Shown here in pieces: positions 14,010 to 20,979 of a DNA stretch of 31,262 nt. Made by a program: the position numbers and the translations under genes. Source of the DNA: a virus. The notes beneath the pieces are model-generated. The model was not told where the DNA came from and made no database searches. It worked only from the letters and a program-made list of their open reading frames with translations. The stretch spans positions 1-31,262 of the IMG/VR virus record IMGVR_UViG_3300042890_002117; one strand, 5' to 3'. The number at the start of each line of letters is the position of its first letter. The stretch's first letter is position 1.

Positions 14010-14320
14010 TGAGTTACAATAAAAACATAGCTAAAAATATTAAACTGCTTAGGCTATCCAAAGAATTAACGATAAAAGACTTTGCTGAAAAAGTGAGCAT
14101 TGGAGTAGGTATATATGGATTCTATGAAACTGAAAGAGCAAATGTGCCACTTGACAATCTCATTAAAATAGCCAATTTCCACTCAGTAAAGTTAGATGAT
14201 TTGATAAACGATAAGATAGGCAATCAGTTAAGAAAAAAGATTGTTTCTATTGAGTATCGTAAGCAAAAGGAAAATTTACAAAAGAAAAGACATAGTATAA
14301 TGGTAAGCAGACAAGCTTAA
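14009..14320 (+). CDS. XRE-family helix-turn-helix regulator
   Basis: In this 103-residue protein, residues 5-70 form an XRE-type helix-turn-helix (IAKNIKLLRLSKELTIKDFA, then VSIGVGIYGFYETERANVPL, then IKIANFHSVKLDDLI), followed by a basic tail. Cro/CI-type phage regulators have this form and usually bind palindromes of 14-18 bp as dimers, so it is a natural candidate for the TTCAAAAT palindrome at O1-O4. The link is inferred. It is the last gene of the rightward block, and its stop is 1 nt from the convergent endolysin stop with no terminator between. Confidence 0.85.
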   Translation: MSYNKNIAKNIKLLRLSKELTIKDFAEKVSIGVGIYGFYETERANVPLDNLIKIANFHSVKLDDLINDKIGNQLRKKIVSIEYRKQKENLQKKRHSIMVSRQA

Positions 14321-14321
14321 T

Positions 14322-14777
14322 TTATACATACCTTAAATACCCTTTTATAGATGTTTTAGGTCTGCTTCTTTTACAAACTTCATAACCCTCTCTTGATCCT
14401 TCATCATTACTATTACCTTCAATAGTGTTGATATGAGTAGATGTTACTGATTCAACTATTCCTGTATGACCTAATCCTTTGCCAAAATCCATTATAAATA
14501 TATCGCCAGGTGCAGGAGATGTAACCCTATTTTTTACATTAGCTTTATTCCAATGAGCCAACACACCACCAGTCTTTACCAATGGATTAGGTATTTTTAA
14601 ATCTATACAAGTCTTTTGAAAACACCAATAAACAAATGCAGCACACCACGAAGCAGGAAATGTTATGCCTACTGATGCTAAATAATCTTGAACAGGTTTA
14701 CCCCAATTAGAGTTTTTTGGATGTTCTTCTTGTCCTATTTGAGTTATTGCTAATTGCAATGCTTTTTCTTTTAACAT
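14322..14777 (-). CDS. CHAP-domain endolysin
   Basis: This 151-residue cell-wall hydrolase of the CHAP (NlpC/P60-related) family is probably an amidase or endopeptidase acting on peptidoglycan at lysis. The catalytic Cys45 lies in SWCAAFVYWC, His104 in GLGHTGIVES, and the third polar residue near IEGNSND (120-126). No signal peptide or separate wall-binding domain is present, so it would need a holin to leave the cytoplasm; holin candidates lie at 18071-18801 on the same strand. It is the last gene of the leftward lysis/NinG block. Confidence 0.9.
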   Translation of the reverse strand: MLKEKALQLAITQIGQEEHPKNSNWGKPVQDYLASVGITFPASWCAAFVYWCFQKTCIDLKIPNPLVKTGGVLAHWNKANVKNRVTSPAPGDIFIMDFGKGLGHTGIVESVTSTHINTIEGNSNDEGSREGYEVCKRSRPKTSIKGYLRYV

Positions 14778-14794
14778 AGTTTTTTTGTTTTATA

Positions 14795-15430
14795 TTAATA
14801 AATTCCTATTCTTTTATTCAAGCTTTCTCTTAGCTCAATTCTTATCTTGGCAGGATATGTCAAATCAACTTTTTTAAGCTCCCTTACTATTGTTCTGCAA
14901 GTAGCTATTTTTTCAATAATATCATTTATTGATAGCTTTATCAATGGAGTAGCTCTAAGGCTCTCTACACGTTCAAAATAGTCATTGCCATATACTTTCC
15001 TTAATCCATCTTGATAACGCAATGTATCGCCTGATAAGTAGCTATTTGAGTATTCAGATTGGATATGTATATTGTGAAGATTATATCTTATGCTATCGTG
15101 AGCTTTGACTCCTACGTAATGACCTGCATTCATCTTACCATTTAATGAGTTAGAAGATATGCATGGATGACCTTTATCAATTAATCTTACTATTGTGTTT
15201 ATCTCAACTTGTAAATCCTTTTTCCAATCCCCTAACTTTTTTAGCTTATCCTTTAAAACAGCCTTTTCTTTGCTCCATTCCTTTTTCTCTTTCTTTGCTT
15301 CCAAGACTTTGTTATGAGCAATGGCACATTTAGGAGAGCAGACCGATTGCAACGGTCTTGCTGGAGTGAATAGGATTAGACATTCCTTGCACTTTTTATC
15401 CTTCACTTTAAAATCTTTTGGACCTAACAT
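14795..15430 (-). CDS. ninG: NinG/Rap-like recombination nuclease
   Basis: This 211-residue protein resembles the lambda NinG (Rap) family of Holliday-junction nucleases. The N-terminal zinc-binding motif is KKCKECLILFTPARPLQSVC then SPKCAIAHN. The middle is a charged coiled coil. The core has INTIVRLIDKGHPCISS, AGHYVGVKAHDSIRYNLHNI and HIQSEYSNSYLSG. I chose the ATG at 15430 (MLGPKDFKV). A frame open further upstream would begin with TTG at 15466 and overlap the previous gene by 59 bp, against 23 bp here. Its partners in recombination (ERF, exonuclease, NinB) are on the other strand, so NinG is expressed with the lysis genes instead. Confidence 0.88.
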   Translation of the reverse strand: MLGPKDFKVKDKKCKECLILFTPARPLQSVCSPKCAIAHNKVLEAKKEKKEWSKEKAVLKDKLKKLGDWKKDLQVEINTIVRLIDKGHPCISSNSLNGKMNAGHYVGVKAHDSIRYNLHNIHIQSEYSNSYLSGDTLRYQDGLRKVYGNDYFERVESLRATPLIKLSINDIIEKIATCRTIVRELKKVDLTYPAKIRIELRESLNKRIGIY

Positions 15431-15701
15431 TCTTTTGTTTATTATATTCGATTCCCACCATCTCAATCACTCCCTGCACCGACCTATCATAAATGGCTAT
15501 CTTGTTCTTTATTATCTCGATTGAATGATTGGTCCATAAAGAGTAAAAGAACTGTTTAGCGAAGCTGTAAGGTGGTTTGGATTCAAAGTTTAGAATAATC
15601 TTGTCATAGTCAAAGTAAAGATTGATGCTTTCTGATAGCAATCTGCCACTATTAGGCACTTGCATAAATTCGGTGCTTATCTCTATCTTGAGCTTATCCA
15701 T
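15408..15701 (-). CDS. Hypothetical protein before NinG
   Basis: This 97-residue protein is not recognised. It looks beta-rich at the start (MDKLKIEISTEFMQV, LYFDYDKIILNFES) and helical afterwards. It overlaps the NinG start by 23 bp. Its ATG lies 4 nt after TATCTTTG, the same spacing as the leftward promoter at 5503, so its mRNA is probably leaderless. The tRNA-Cys ends just upstream. Confidence 0.7.
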   Translation of the reverse strand: MDKLKIEISTEFMQVPNSGRLLSESINLYFDYDKIILNFESKPPYSFAKQFFYSLWTNHSIEIIKNKIAIYDRSVQGVIEMVGIEYNKQKNVRSKRF

Positions 15702-15705
15702 AAAT

Positions 15706-15733
15706 CAAAGATAGTGTTTTATTTTTGAGACAA
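15706..15733 (-). promoter_or_regulatory. Leftward promoter overlapping the tRNA 3' end
   Basis: Minus-strand TATCTTTG (15713-15706) is a full -7 match. TTG (15733-15731), 17 bp upstream, would serve as -33 and lies inside the 3' acceptor strand of the tRNA. The spacing is slightly short, but the -7 to ATG geometry (TATCTTTGATTTATG) repeats that at 5510-5496. Confidence 0.6.
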
Positions 15734-15798
15734 GTAAGCGAATCGAACGCTTTACAAAAGTTTTGCAGACTTTCTCACATCCATTGTGAATACCTGTC
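15728..15798 (-). tRNA. tRNA-Cys (anticodon GCA)
   Basis: A full cloverleaf folds on the minus strand: acceptor GACAGGT with ACTTGTC (7 bp, one G-U), D arm TCAC-AATGGAT-GTGA, anticodon arm AAAGT-CTGCAAA-ACTTT with anticodon GCA after U33, variable loop TGTA, and T arm AAGCG-TTCGATT-CGCTT with a canonical T loop. The discriminator is U, as in bacterial tRNA-Cys. CCA is not encoded (UCAA follows). Oddities are A instead of U at position 8, a short D loop and a 4-nt variable loop, as in divergent phage tRNAs. It begins 5 nt after the second spanin-like stop, so it is probably processed from the lysis transcript. Confidence 0.82.
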
Positions 15799-15803
15799 TT
15801 ATA

Positions 15804-16229
15804 TTACCAGTAAGGAGCAAATCTTGTTATTAGCACGATGTTGCCTATTAAGGAAATACCACACAAAGAACTGCTGATGACATTCCTTACTTGCAGAGTC
15901 TTTCTCTTATGCTTTTCAATAGCTAAATCACTTTTGATTGCTACTATCTGAGTATCTTTTTGAGCCACAATCATTTCGTTAGCATCAATTATTCGATGCA
16001 AATCATTAATGACTACATCTTTACTGCTTATGGCAATCCTTAGCTGAGTATTCTCTCGCTGGCAGTCAAAAAATAGTGTATCAAGTACATCTTTCTGCTG
16101 ATAAGTCTTGATGACATCCTTCTCCTGTTCAATGGTCCGACAATAAAGGCTATCTCTTTTGATGACTTGCCCAAAACTTAATGATGTCGCTATCATCATA
16201 AGCATTAACATTGTTATTAATTTTTTCAT
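15804..16229 (-). CDS. Spanin-like protein with signal peptide and C-terminal membrane segment
   Basis: In this 141-residue protein the first 21 residues (MKKLITMLMLMMIATSLSFG) look like a signal peptide. No Cys follows directly, so it is not a lipoprotein. Residues 22-110 are a charged, helical, coiled-coil-prone region, and the C-terminus has a hydrophobic segment (SSLCGISLIGNIVLITRF). A two-ended membrane-anchored coiled coil recalls spanins, which fuse the inner and outer membranes at the end of lysis. Unimolecular spanins have a lipobox at the N-terminus, missing here. Its start lies 80 bp inside the preceding coiled-coil gene in another frame, an Rz/Rz1-like layout. Confidence 0.65.
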   Translation of the reverse strand: MKKLITMLMLMMIATSLSFGQVIKRDSLYCRTIEQEKDVIKTYQQKDVLDTLFFDCQRENTQLRIAISSKDVVINDLHRIIDANEMIVAQKDTQIVAIKSDLAIEKHKRKTLQVRNVISSSLCGISLIGNIVLITRFAPYW

Positions 16230-16545
16230 ATTCTATTTGGTTTAAAATGATTTTTTTAGATATTCTATTTGCTTTAGCGATGGATGAGTCGGCTATAATG
16301 GTATGCAAGATTACATCCTTCTTTAATTTGTCAATCTCTTTCTGCTTCTCTATGATGACTCTTTGAGACTCCTTGATAGTTTGCTTGTTTGCCCTTTTTA
16401 AGTCGTTTAATTCGCTATTGTGAGCCTTTGTGGTCGTTATTATAGCTAAAATATAGATAATTATTACTACCAAAAGTAAATTTACAAATAATCTAAAGCT
16501 ATGATTGAATTTATATGCTTGAATGAACGATTTAATGCTTTTCAT
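16150..16545 (-). CDS. Inner-membrane spanin-like (Rz-like) protein
   Basis: This 131-residue protein has a single N-terminal membrane segment (about 18-40, LFVNLLLVVIIIYILAIITT) followed by a long Lys/Glu coiled coil (SELNDLKRANKQTIKESQRV, KQKEIDKLKK), the plan of Rz inner-membrane spanins. The gene overlaps the next one by 80 bp in a different frame. Start ATG at 16545 lies 12 nt after a minus-strand TATCTTTG box (16565-16558). It probably takes part in outer membrane disruption together with its overlapping partner. Confidence 0.7.
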   Translation of the reverse strand: MKSIKSFIQAYKFNHSFRLFVNLLLVVIIIYILAIITTTKAHNSELNDLKRANKQTIKESQRVIIEKQKEIDKLKKDVILHTIIADSSIAKANRISKKIILNQIEYEKINNNVNAYDDSDIIKFWASHQKR

Positions 16546-16557
16546 GATGATTTTTTA

Positions 16558-16618
16558 CAAAGATAATCAATTTTTATTCAAAATAAATTTCATTATTCAA
16601 AATAAATTCATAAATTTG
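16558..16618. promoter_or_regulatory. Divergent promoter with two tandem half-operators (O4)
   Basis: TTCAAAATAAATT occurs twice as direct repeats (16577-16589 and 16596-16608, 19-nt period), each the left half of the O1-O3 palindrome. They sit between a minus-strand -7 box TATCTTTG (16565-16558, spanin side) and a plus-strand -7 box TAAATTTG (16611-16618, methyltransferase side). The plus -33 is weak (TTTC at 16588). A single regulator could control both directions. Confidence 0.65.
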
Positions 16619-16636
16619 CATCAAAACTTAAATAAA

Positions 16637-16888
16637 ATGTTAAAAGTTAAAAATACTAAGAGGATGTTAGATCCAATATTGCCCAGTAATCCAACAGTTG
16701 AAGCCATAATCAATAAAGTTGTTGAATTTAGGAAGCAACAGGACTTAAAAAGGACTCACAAGATAAGTGATTACAGATTATCAATGATATTGAATGAAAA
16801 GACTCTCCATGAAAGCGAATTAAGAGGATTGATAGCCTATAATACTGCTAATTTCTCTGCACCAACAGAAAGCGAAGGAGCAGAATGA
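16637..16888 (+). CDS. Small basic protein preceding the cytosine methyltransferase
   Basis: This 83-residue protein starts at the ATG at 16637 (MLKVKNTKRMLDPILPSNPT). An open frame extends upstream to 16523, but the promoter and operators lie inside that extension. The middle reads VEFRKQQDLKRTHKISDYRL, and the arrangement of helices could be a helix-turn-helix. The stop overlaps the methyltransferase ATG by 4 nt, which indicates coupled translation. A small regulator of its methyltransferase, as in controller proteins of modification systems, is possible but unproven. Confidence 0.72.
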   Translation: MLKVKNTKRMLDPILPSNPTVEAIINKVVEFRKQQDLKRTHKISDYRLSMILNEKTLHESELRGLIAYNTANFSAPTESEGAE

Positions 16889-18081
16889 AAGTATTAAGTT
16901 TATTTGATGGAATGTCATGTGGGCAACAAGCTTTAGAACGTGCTGGATTTAAAGTAGATAAATACTTTGCATCCGAGATAGATAAGTATGCTATACAAGT
17001 TACAATGGCTAATTATCCTAACACAATTCAGTTAGGTAGTGTAGTAAATGTAGATGGATATTCTTTACCTAAGATTGATTTATTGATTGGTGGCAGTCCT
17101 TGTCAATCATTTAGCTTTGCTGGTAAGAGAAAAGGAATGGCTACTAAATGTGAAACAGAAATATTGACTTTGGAGCATTACTTGGAATTAAAAGAGCAAG
17201 GATTTGAATTTGAAGGTCAGTCTTATTTGTTTTGGGAATTTATGAGATTGCTTAATGAATGCAAACCTACTTACTTTTTATTGGAGAATGTAGAGATGGG
17301 AGAAAAGTGGGAGAAGGTATTGAGCAAGGCTATTGGAGTGAATGGCATCCATATCAATTCATCACTTGTATCAGCACAAAATAGGAAAAGAATATACTGG
17401 ACAAATATTGGAATGGAATCAAAAGGATTGTTTGGAGATATGGAAAGTATTATTAAGCAACCAAAAGATAAAGGTATATTGTTAAAGGATATTTTAGAAA
17501 GTGAAGTTGCTGAAAAGTATTTTTTAAGTGAGAAATCTTTTATTTTTGATAGAATTAAAAACAATCATCCATTTACTCCAAGAATACCAAATGCTAATGA
17601 AAAATCTAATTGCATAAAAATAGGTGGAAGTGGTGTAGATGATTTAATTAAAATTGATAAAAAAGGAAATATAAAGTCTAATCAAGATAAAGCATCTTGC
17701 TTCACAGCAGGTGGTCACTCAGGAGGGAATCACTCAGATATGGATTTAATAGTCCACAACACAATGCCACGTTCATCTACAACAGGTAAAGGTGGAACAG
17801 GACCATTGAGCAGAAACGATGGTAAGACTTACTGCTTAGATACTGGCAACACTAATGCTGTTGAGATAGTAGGACTAACAGAAGTAAGAAAGCACCCAAA
17901 AACATTAATAAATTCAAGAATTAGAAGATTAACACCCATTGAATGCGAACGATTGCAAACAGTTGCAGATAATTACACAAACCACGTTAGTGATTCACAA
18001 AGATACAAGATGCTTGGCAATGGCTGGACTATTGATGTGATAGCTCACATATTCTCTTATATTAAATTACCTACTTTTTAG
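16885..18081 (+). CDS. DNA cytosine-5 methyltransferase
   Basis: This 398-residue C5-methyltransferase carries motif I SLFDGMSCGQQA (5-16), catalytic Cys73 in GGSPCQSFSFAGKRKG, ENV at 134-136, QNRKRIYW (165-172), a target-recognition region about 200-340, and the C-terminal motifs RRLTPIECERLQTV and MLGNGWTIDVI. All key residues are present, so it should be active. No restriction endonuclease is adjacent, so a solitary modification enzyme protecting phage DNA is likely. With the 83-residue gene it forms a plus-strand cassette in the midst of minus-strand lysis genes. Its end overlaps the convergent holin-like gene by 11 bp. Confidence 0.94.
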   Translation: MKVLSLFDGMSCGQQALERAGFKVDKYFASEIDKYAIQVTMANYPNTIQLGSVVNVDGYSLPKIDLLIGGSPCQSFSFAGKRKGMATKCETEILTLEHYLELKEQGFEFEGQSYLFWEFMRLLNECKPTYFLLENVEMGEKWEKVLSKAIGVNGIHINSSLVSAQNRKRIYWTNIGMESKGLFGDMESIIKQPKDKGILLKDILESEVAEKYFLSEKSFIFDRIKNNHPFTPRIPNANEKSNCIKIGGSGVDDLIKIDKKGNIKSNQDKASCFTAGGHSGGNHSDMDLIVHNTMPRSSTTGKGGTGPLSRNDGKTYCLDTGNTNAVEIVGLTEVRKHPKTLINSRIRRLTPIECERLQTVADNYTNHVSDSQRYKMLGNGWTIDVIAHIFSYIKLPTF

Positions 18082-18454
18082 GCACATAGTAAGTCTTACT
18101 TACAAGTTGCAACACAAAGGACACAATAGAGATTACAAAGGTTATATTCACTCCTAACTGCCCATCAATAGGCATAATCTTTACCAATTCATTTAACCCT
18201 CCACAAGTTGAGATAAATGCCATTAGCAAGCCACTAATGGCTATCTTGCTTGGAATACTATCATGCAAATATTGATAAAGAGCTGTGTTTAATCCTGCTA
18301 TAATTGAGATGCACCCCATTATTATTGCCATTGTATTATTATCCAATGCACTAAACTGAGATGATGATAAAAGTAGTTGAATAGTGATAATTATACCACC
18401 GACTTTGAATAGTAACTTAGCTAAACTAAGTCTCTTAGCTCTTGTTAGCTTCAT
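18071..18454 (-). CDS. Holin-like membrane protein with four predicted segments
   Basis: In this 127-residue protein, hydrophobic segments lie at about 13-32, 41-60, 69-90 and 103-122, joined by short loops; the N-terminus (MKLTRAKRLS) and C-terminus (YYVPKK) are basic. The size and location between receptor-binding genes and the lysis cluster suggest a holin or lysis accessory protein. It overlaps the upstream membrane protein gene by 4 nt (ATGA). Function is by context and topology only. Confidence 0.65.
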   Translation of the reverse strand: MKLTRAKRLSLAKLLFKVGGIIITIQLLLSSSQFSALDNNTMAIIMGCISIIAGLNTALYQYLHDSIPSKIAISGLLMAFISTCGGLNELVKIMPIDGQLGVNITFVISIVSFVLQLVSKTYYVPKK

Positions 18455-18801
18455 GGTTTAATTTTTTTAACGATTGATTTTGCTAATGTATCAATGTGTG
18501 TGCTTGTTTTAGTCATGACATAAGATACCAACGATTTAGAAGCAAGGCAACTGATTAAAGCAGCTGATAGCATCATGCTTGGATTGTTAGTGAACTTCAA
18601 TACTATCCACCCAATCGAATAACCTAAGATAAACCCTATTGCACTCTCGAAAACTGCATCCCAAAATGGCTGTTTCTTGATGTGGTAAGCATTTAATAAG
18701 ACAATAAATGAGCCACCAATAGTGATAAATAGCAAGTTAGCCTTAGCGAATATCTGAGTGATTATGTCCCAAGCCATGTTGGTTAATTGTTCCTTTGACA
18801 T
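18451..18801 (-). CDS. Holin-like membrane protein
   Basis: This 116-residue protein has about three membrane segments (NLLFITIGGSFIVLLNAYHI, AIGFILGYSIGWIVLKF, MLSAALISCLASKSLVSYV) and a basic C-terminal tail (IVKKIKP). It resembles the LydA/holin-type small membrane proteins of phages. Translational coupling to the next membrane protein gene suggests the pair acts together, for example holin and a regulator. It follows the 75-residue gene by 6 nt, at the end of the fibre operon. Confidence 0.65.
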   Translation of the reverse strand: MSKEQLTNMAWDIITQIFAKANLLFITIGGSFIVLLNAYHIKKQPFWDAVFESAIGFILGYSIGWIVLKFTNNPSMMLSAALISCLASKSLVSYVMTKTSTHIDTLAKSIVKKIKP

Positions 18802-18807
18802 TAGTAT

Positions 18808-19035
18808 CTATGAGTTTATTGTATCTAAAATTTGTTGTAAATAAAAGAAGTCGCATCCTCCACTTGAAAGATAGATGGCATACTTCAATGCCTTTGTCTC
18901 CGAGTCTCCAATAGCATCTATGACTTGTTTATGTTCTGCATCTAATGGATCTAAACATATTATAATAGAGCCACTATCCACTATTACTTCCATGTGATAT
19001 ATACCATCTTTGTCTGAATAATATTTATATGTCAT
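18808..19035 (-). CDS. Small hypothetical protein after the fibre gene
   Basis: This 75-residue protein has a beta-hairpin-like first half (MTYKYYSDKDGIYHMEVIVD, SGSIIICLDPLD) followed by an acidic helix. It is not recognised. It starts in a TAATG junction with the fibre gene stop, so it is translated with it, and could be a fibre chaperone. That is positional inference. Confidence 0.68.
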   Translation of the reverse strand: MTYKYYSDKDGIYHMEVIVDSGSIIICLDPLDAEHKQVIDAIGDSETKALKYAIYLSSGGCDFFYLQQILDTINS

Positions 19036-20609
19036 TAGAATAAATTAAATGATATTTGAGTAAAAAATGTACTATTGCCTGTAGCATTATTGACCACTTT
19101 AATAGTGAGATAATCTCCAGCAGAAACAGCAATCGAATTGACATAGTCAGTAAATACTCCTGCAACAGAGCCTGCAGCTATTGTTACACTTATGCCTGTA
19201 GCCACCCCATTCTTATTGATTGAAACAACGCATGAGCCACTACTACTTTGAGTATTGGCAGTCTGTACTAATAACCTTGCAGCCACACAATCATTATTCA
19301 CAAAGTATCTTCTGTTATTTTCAGTAGTGTTATCTGCTTGAGCAGATGCTGGCTGATAGTATGAAGTAGTCGAAGCAGCAACAAAGTCAGATATCAACAT
19401 TGAATTTAAGATTGCTCTTGGATTAGATGAAGCAGTAGCAACACCAGCCACACCTAAGAAGATTTTGCCTGTTGCCAATGCACTATCCAACTTGCCATTA
19501 AATGTACTCCAATTTGCAGAAGATAAAGCTCCTCTATTAGTAGCAGATGCAGTAGGTAAGTTAAAGTTATGAACTGCCAATGATGAAGCAATATTAAAGT
19601 CAGCTCCTGTTGTTCCTACAGCAAATGATTGTACACTATCAGTCAATCCATTTAAAGCACTTATGCCTGTTGAGAATGAAGTGATAATCTCACATAAATG
19701 GCTGTTTTGAGTATGTAAAGTGATAGTTCTACCTGAATGAACGATATTAACGCTTATAGCAAGTCTATCAGTAGCAGTTAAGATTGTAGCAGGAACAGCT
19801 AAAGCGGTAAAATAAAGGTCAATTGAAGTGCCATTAGTTATTCCCTCAGGAGTGCCTGATGAAGTAGCTATCGAAGTGAACGAAGTACCATCATACTTAT
19901 ATAAAGTTACAGAAAAAGTAGGAGAGCCACCACTTGATGATGCACTAAACCACATCTCAAAATTCCAATTACCAGCAGGAATATTTAATAAACCAGGATC
20001 GCCAGCATCAGTTAAGAATCGTGCTATAATTCCATCAGCTGCAATAGTGAAGTCAGCACCGACACCAATTACAGGAGTCTTGCTCATCTCGTAATAAGTA
20101 TTGCCAACGAACACACCTTGATTAGTACCACCATTAAGATAGTAAGGCTGACTTGCACCACCACCACCACCTGAAGGGAAGTTAGCAAGCGAGCCATCTC
20201 CTCTAATATATTGACTTACTAAGCCTGCTCCTGTAACTGCTAATGTTCCAGCAGTTGTGATAGGATTGCCACTAACACTAAATGCTGATGGCATAGTAAG
20301 GTCTACACTTGTAACTGTGCCTGAGCCACCACCACCACCACATCCACATTGGCATAGGTTTCTTTGAGTTTCTATATATGTAAACAAATCCAATAGAGTA
20401 GCAAAAGCTCCCCCATTGATAGATGGAAGCTGAGCAAGATTGATTGTGATTTCTGTTGAGCCATCATTCAAGTAAAGAGTCCCCATCGTATCATTTTGGA
20501 ACATCTTTAAATTAGCCAACATAAATTCATTTATAGTGATGCCACCTGAATCTTGAATAGTCAAGATGCAGTCAGTATAACTTATGGTTTGTATATTACA
20601 ACTTATCAT
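19035..20609 (-). CDS. Tail fibre / receptor-binding protein with paralogous N-terminal module
   Basis: In this 524-residue protein, residues 1-94 form a module ending in the Cys-Gly cluster LCQCGCGGGGGSG. The same module makes up the whole 95-residue protein of the next gene upstream. Then come phage fibre linkers (GTVTSVDLTMPSAFSVSGNP, AGLVSQYIRGDGSLANFPSG), glycine-rich joints, a beta-rich part and a Ser/Ala/Asn-rich C-terminal region (about 410-524) likely to bind the host. GTVTSV... and QYIRGDGSL elements are common in Bacteroidetes phage tail fibres. The N-terminal module probably attaches the fibre to the virion, and the C-terminal end sets host range. Confidence 0.82.
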   Translation of the reverse strand: MISCNIQTISYTDCILTIQDSGGITINEFMLANLKMFQNDTMGTLYLNDGSTEITINLAQLPSINGGAFATLLDLFTYIETQRNLCQCGCGGGGGSGTVTSVDLTMPSAFSVSGNPITTAGTLAVTGAGLVSQYIRGDGSLANFPSGGGGGASQPYYLNGGTNQGVFVGNTYYEMSKTPVIGVGADFTIAADGIIARFLTDAGDPGLLNIPAGNWNFEMWFSASSSGGSPTFSVTLYKYDGTSFTSIATSSGTPEGITNGTSIDLYFTALAVPATILTATDRLAISVNIVHSGRTITLHTQNSHLCEIITSFSTGISALNGLTDSVQSFAVGTTGADFNIASSLAVHNFNLPTASATNRGALSSANWSTFNGKLDSALATGKIFLGVAGVATASSNPRAILNSMLISDFVAASTTSYYQPASAQADNTTENNRRYFVNNDCVAARLLVQTANTQSSSGSCVVSINKNGVATGISVTIAAGSVAGVFTDYVNSIAVSAGDYLTIKVVNNATGNSTFFTQISFNLF

Positions 20610-20613
20610 TTAT

Positions 20614-20901
20614 CTATCCTCTTGCACATGGACAATAGCAAGCATCAATCTGATTCTGAATAGCTGCCAATAACAAGTCAAATGTCGCATAAGTCGTAGG
20701 TACTAAGTTAGCATCTACCGTAGTTGTTGAGATAGTAAATGAGCTTACCAAGTCTCTCATGACAAATGATTCAGGCATATTGCCAGCATCAAGCATAAGC
20801 TCCGTTAAATCAAAGGTCATAAATGTATAACCAGCAGTATTTATTAGTAATAGTCTGCAATTTGCAAATGCTATTGAATATATTTTCTCGCAACAAGCCA
20901 T
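20614..20901 (-). CDS. Virion protein made only of the fibre's N-terminal module
   Basis: In this 95-residue protein the overall pattern matches residues 1-95 of the fibre: an N-terminal Cys strand region, then DLxxS-type strands, then a helix ending in a Cys cluster (ATFDLLLAAIQNQIDACYCP here, ATLLDLFTYIETQRNLCQCG in the fibre). It may form a collar or adaptor in complex with the fibre. It starts with MACCEK and sits 4 nt before the fibre gene, downstream of the capsid terminator, so its own promoter or read-through is needed; none is clear. Confidence 0.72.
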   Translation of the reverse strand: MACCEKIYSIAFANCRLLLINTAGYTFMTFDLTELMLDAGNMPESFVMRDLVSSFTISTTTVDANLVPTTYATFDLLLAAIQNQIDACYCPCARG

Positions 20902-20920
20902 AATTTTAATAATTAAAAGT

Positions 20921-20955
20921 TAAAAAAAAAGGGATGGGCAAGTACCCACCCCTTT
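20921..20955 (-). terminator. Intrinsic terminator after the major capsid gene
   Basis: On the minus strand AAAGGGGTGGG (20955-20945) pairs with CCCATCCCTTT (20938-20928) over 11 bp (one G-U), with a 6-nt loop, and is followed by a run of T. It lies 24 nt after the capsid stop codon and is the best terminator in the window. Confidence 0.88.
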
Positions 20956-20979
20956 AAAAAGAAAAAACAAACGAAATTT

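Noticed and set aside
15431-15466. TTG start for NinG at 15466.
   Set aside because: It would enlarge the overlap with the preceding gene, while an ATG is available at 15430 just before the conserved zinc motif.
16523-16636. Longer start for the 83-residue gene at 16523.
   Set aside because: The extension covers the divergent promoter and the operator repeats. The ATG at 16637 follows the -7 box.
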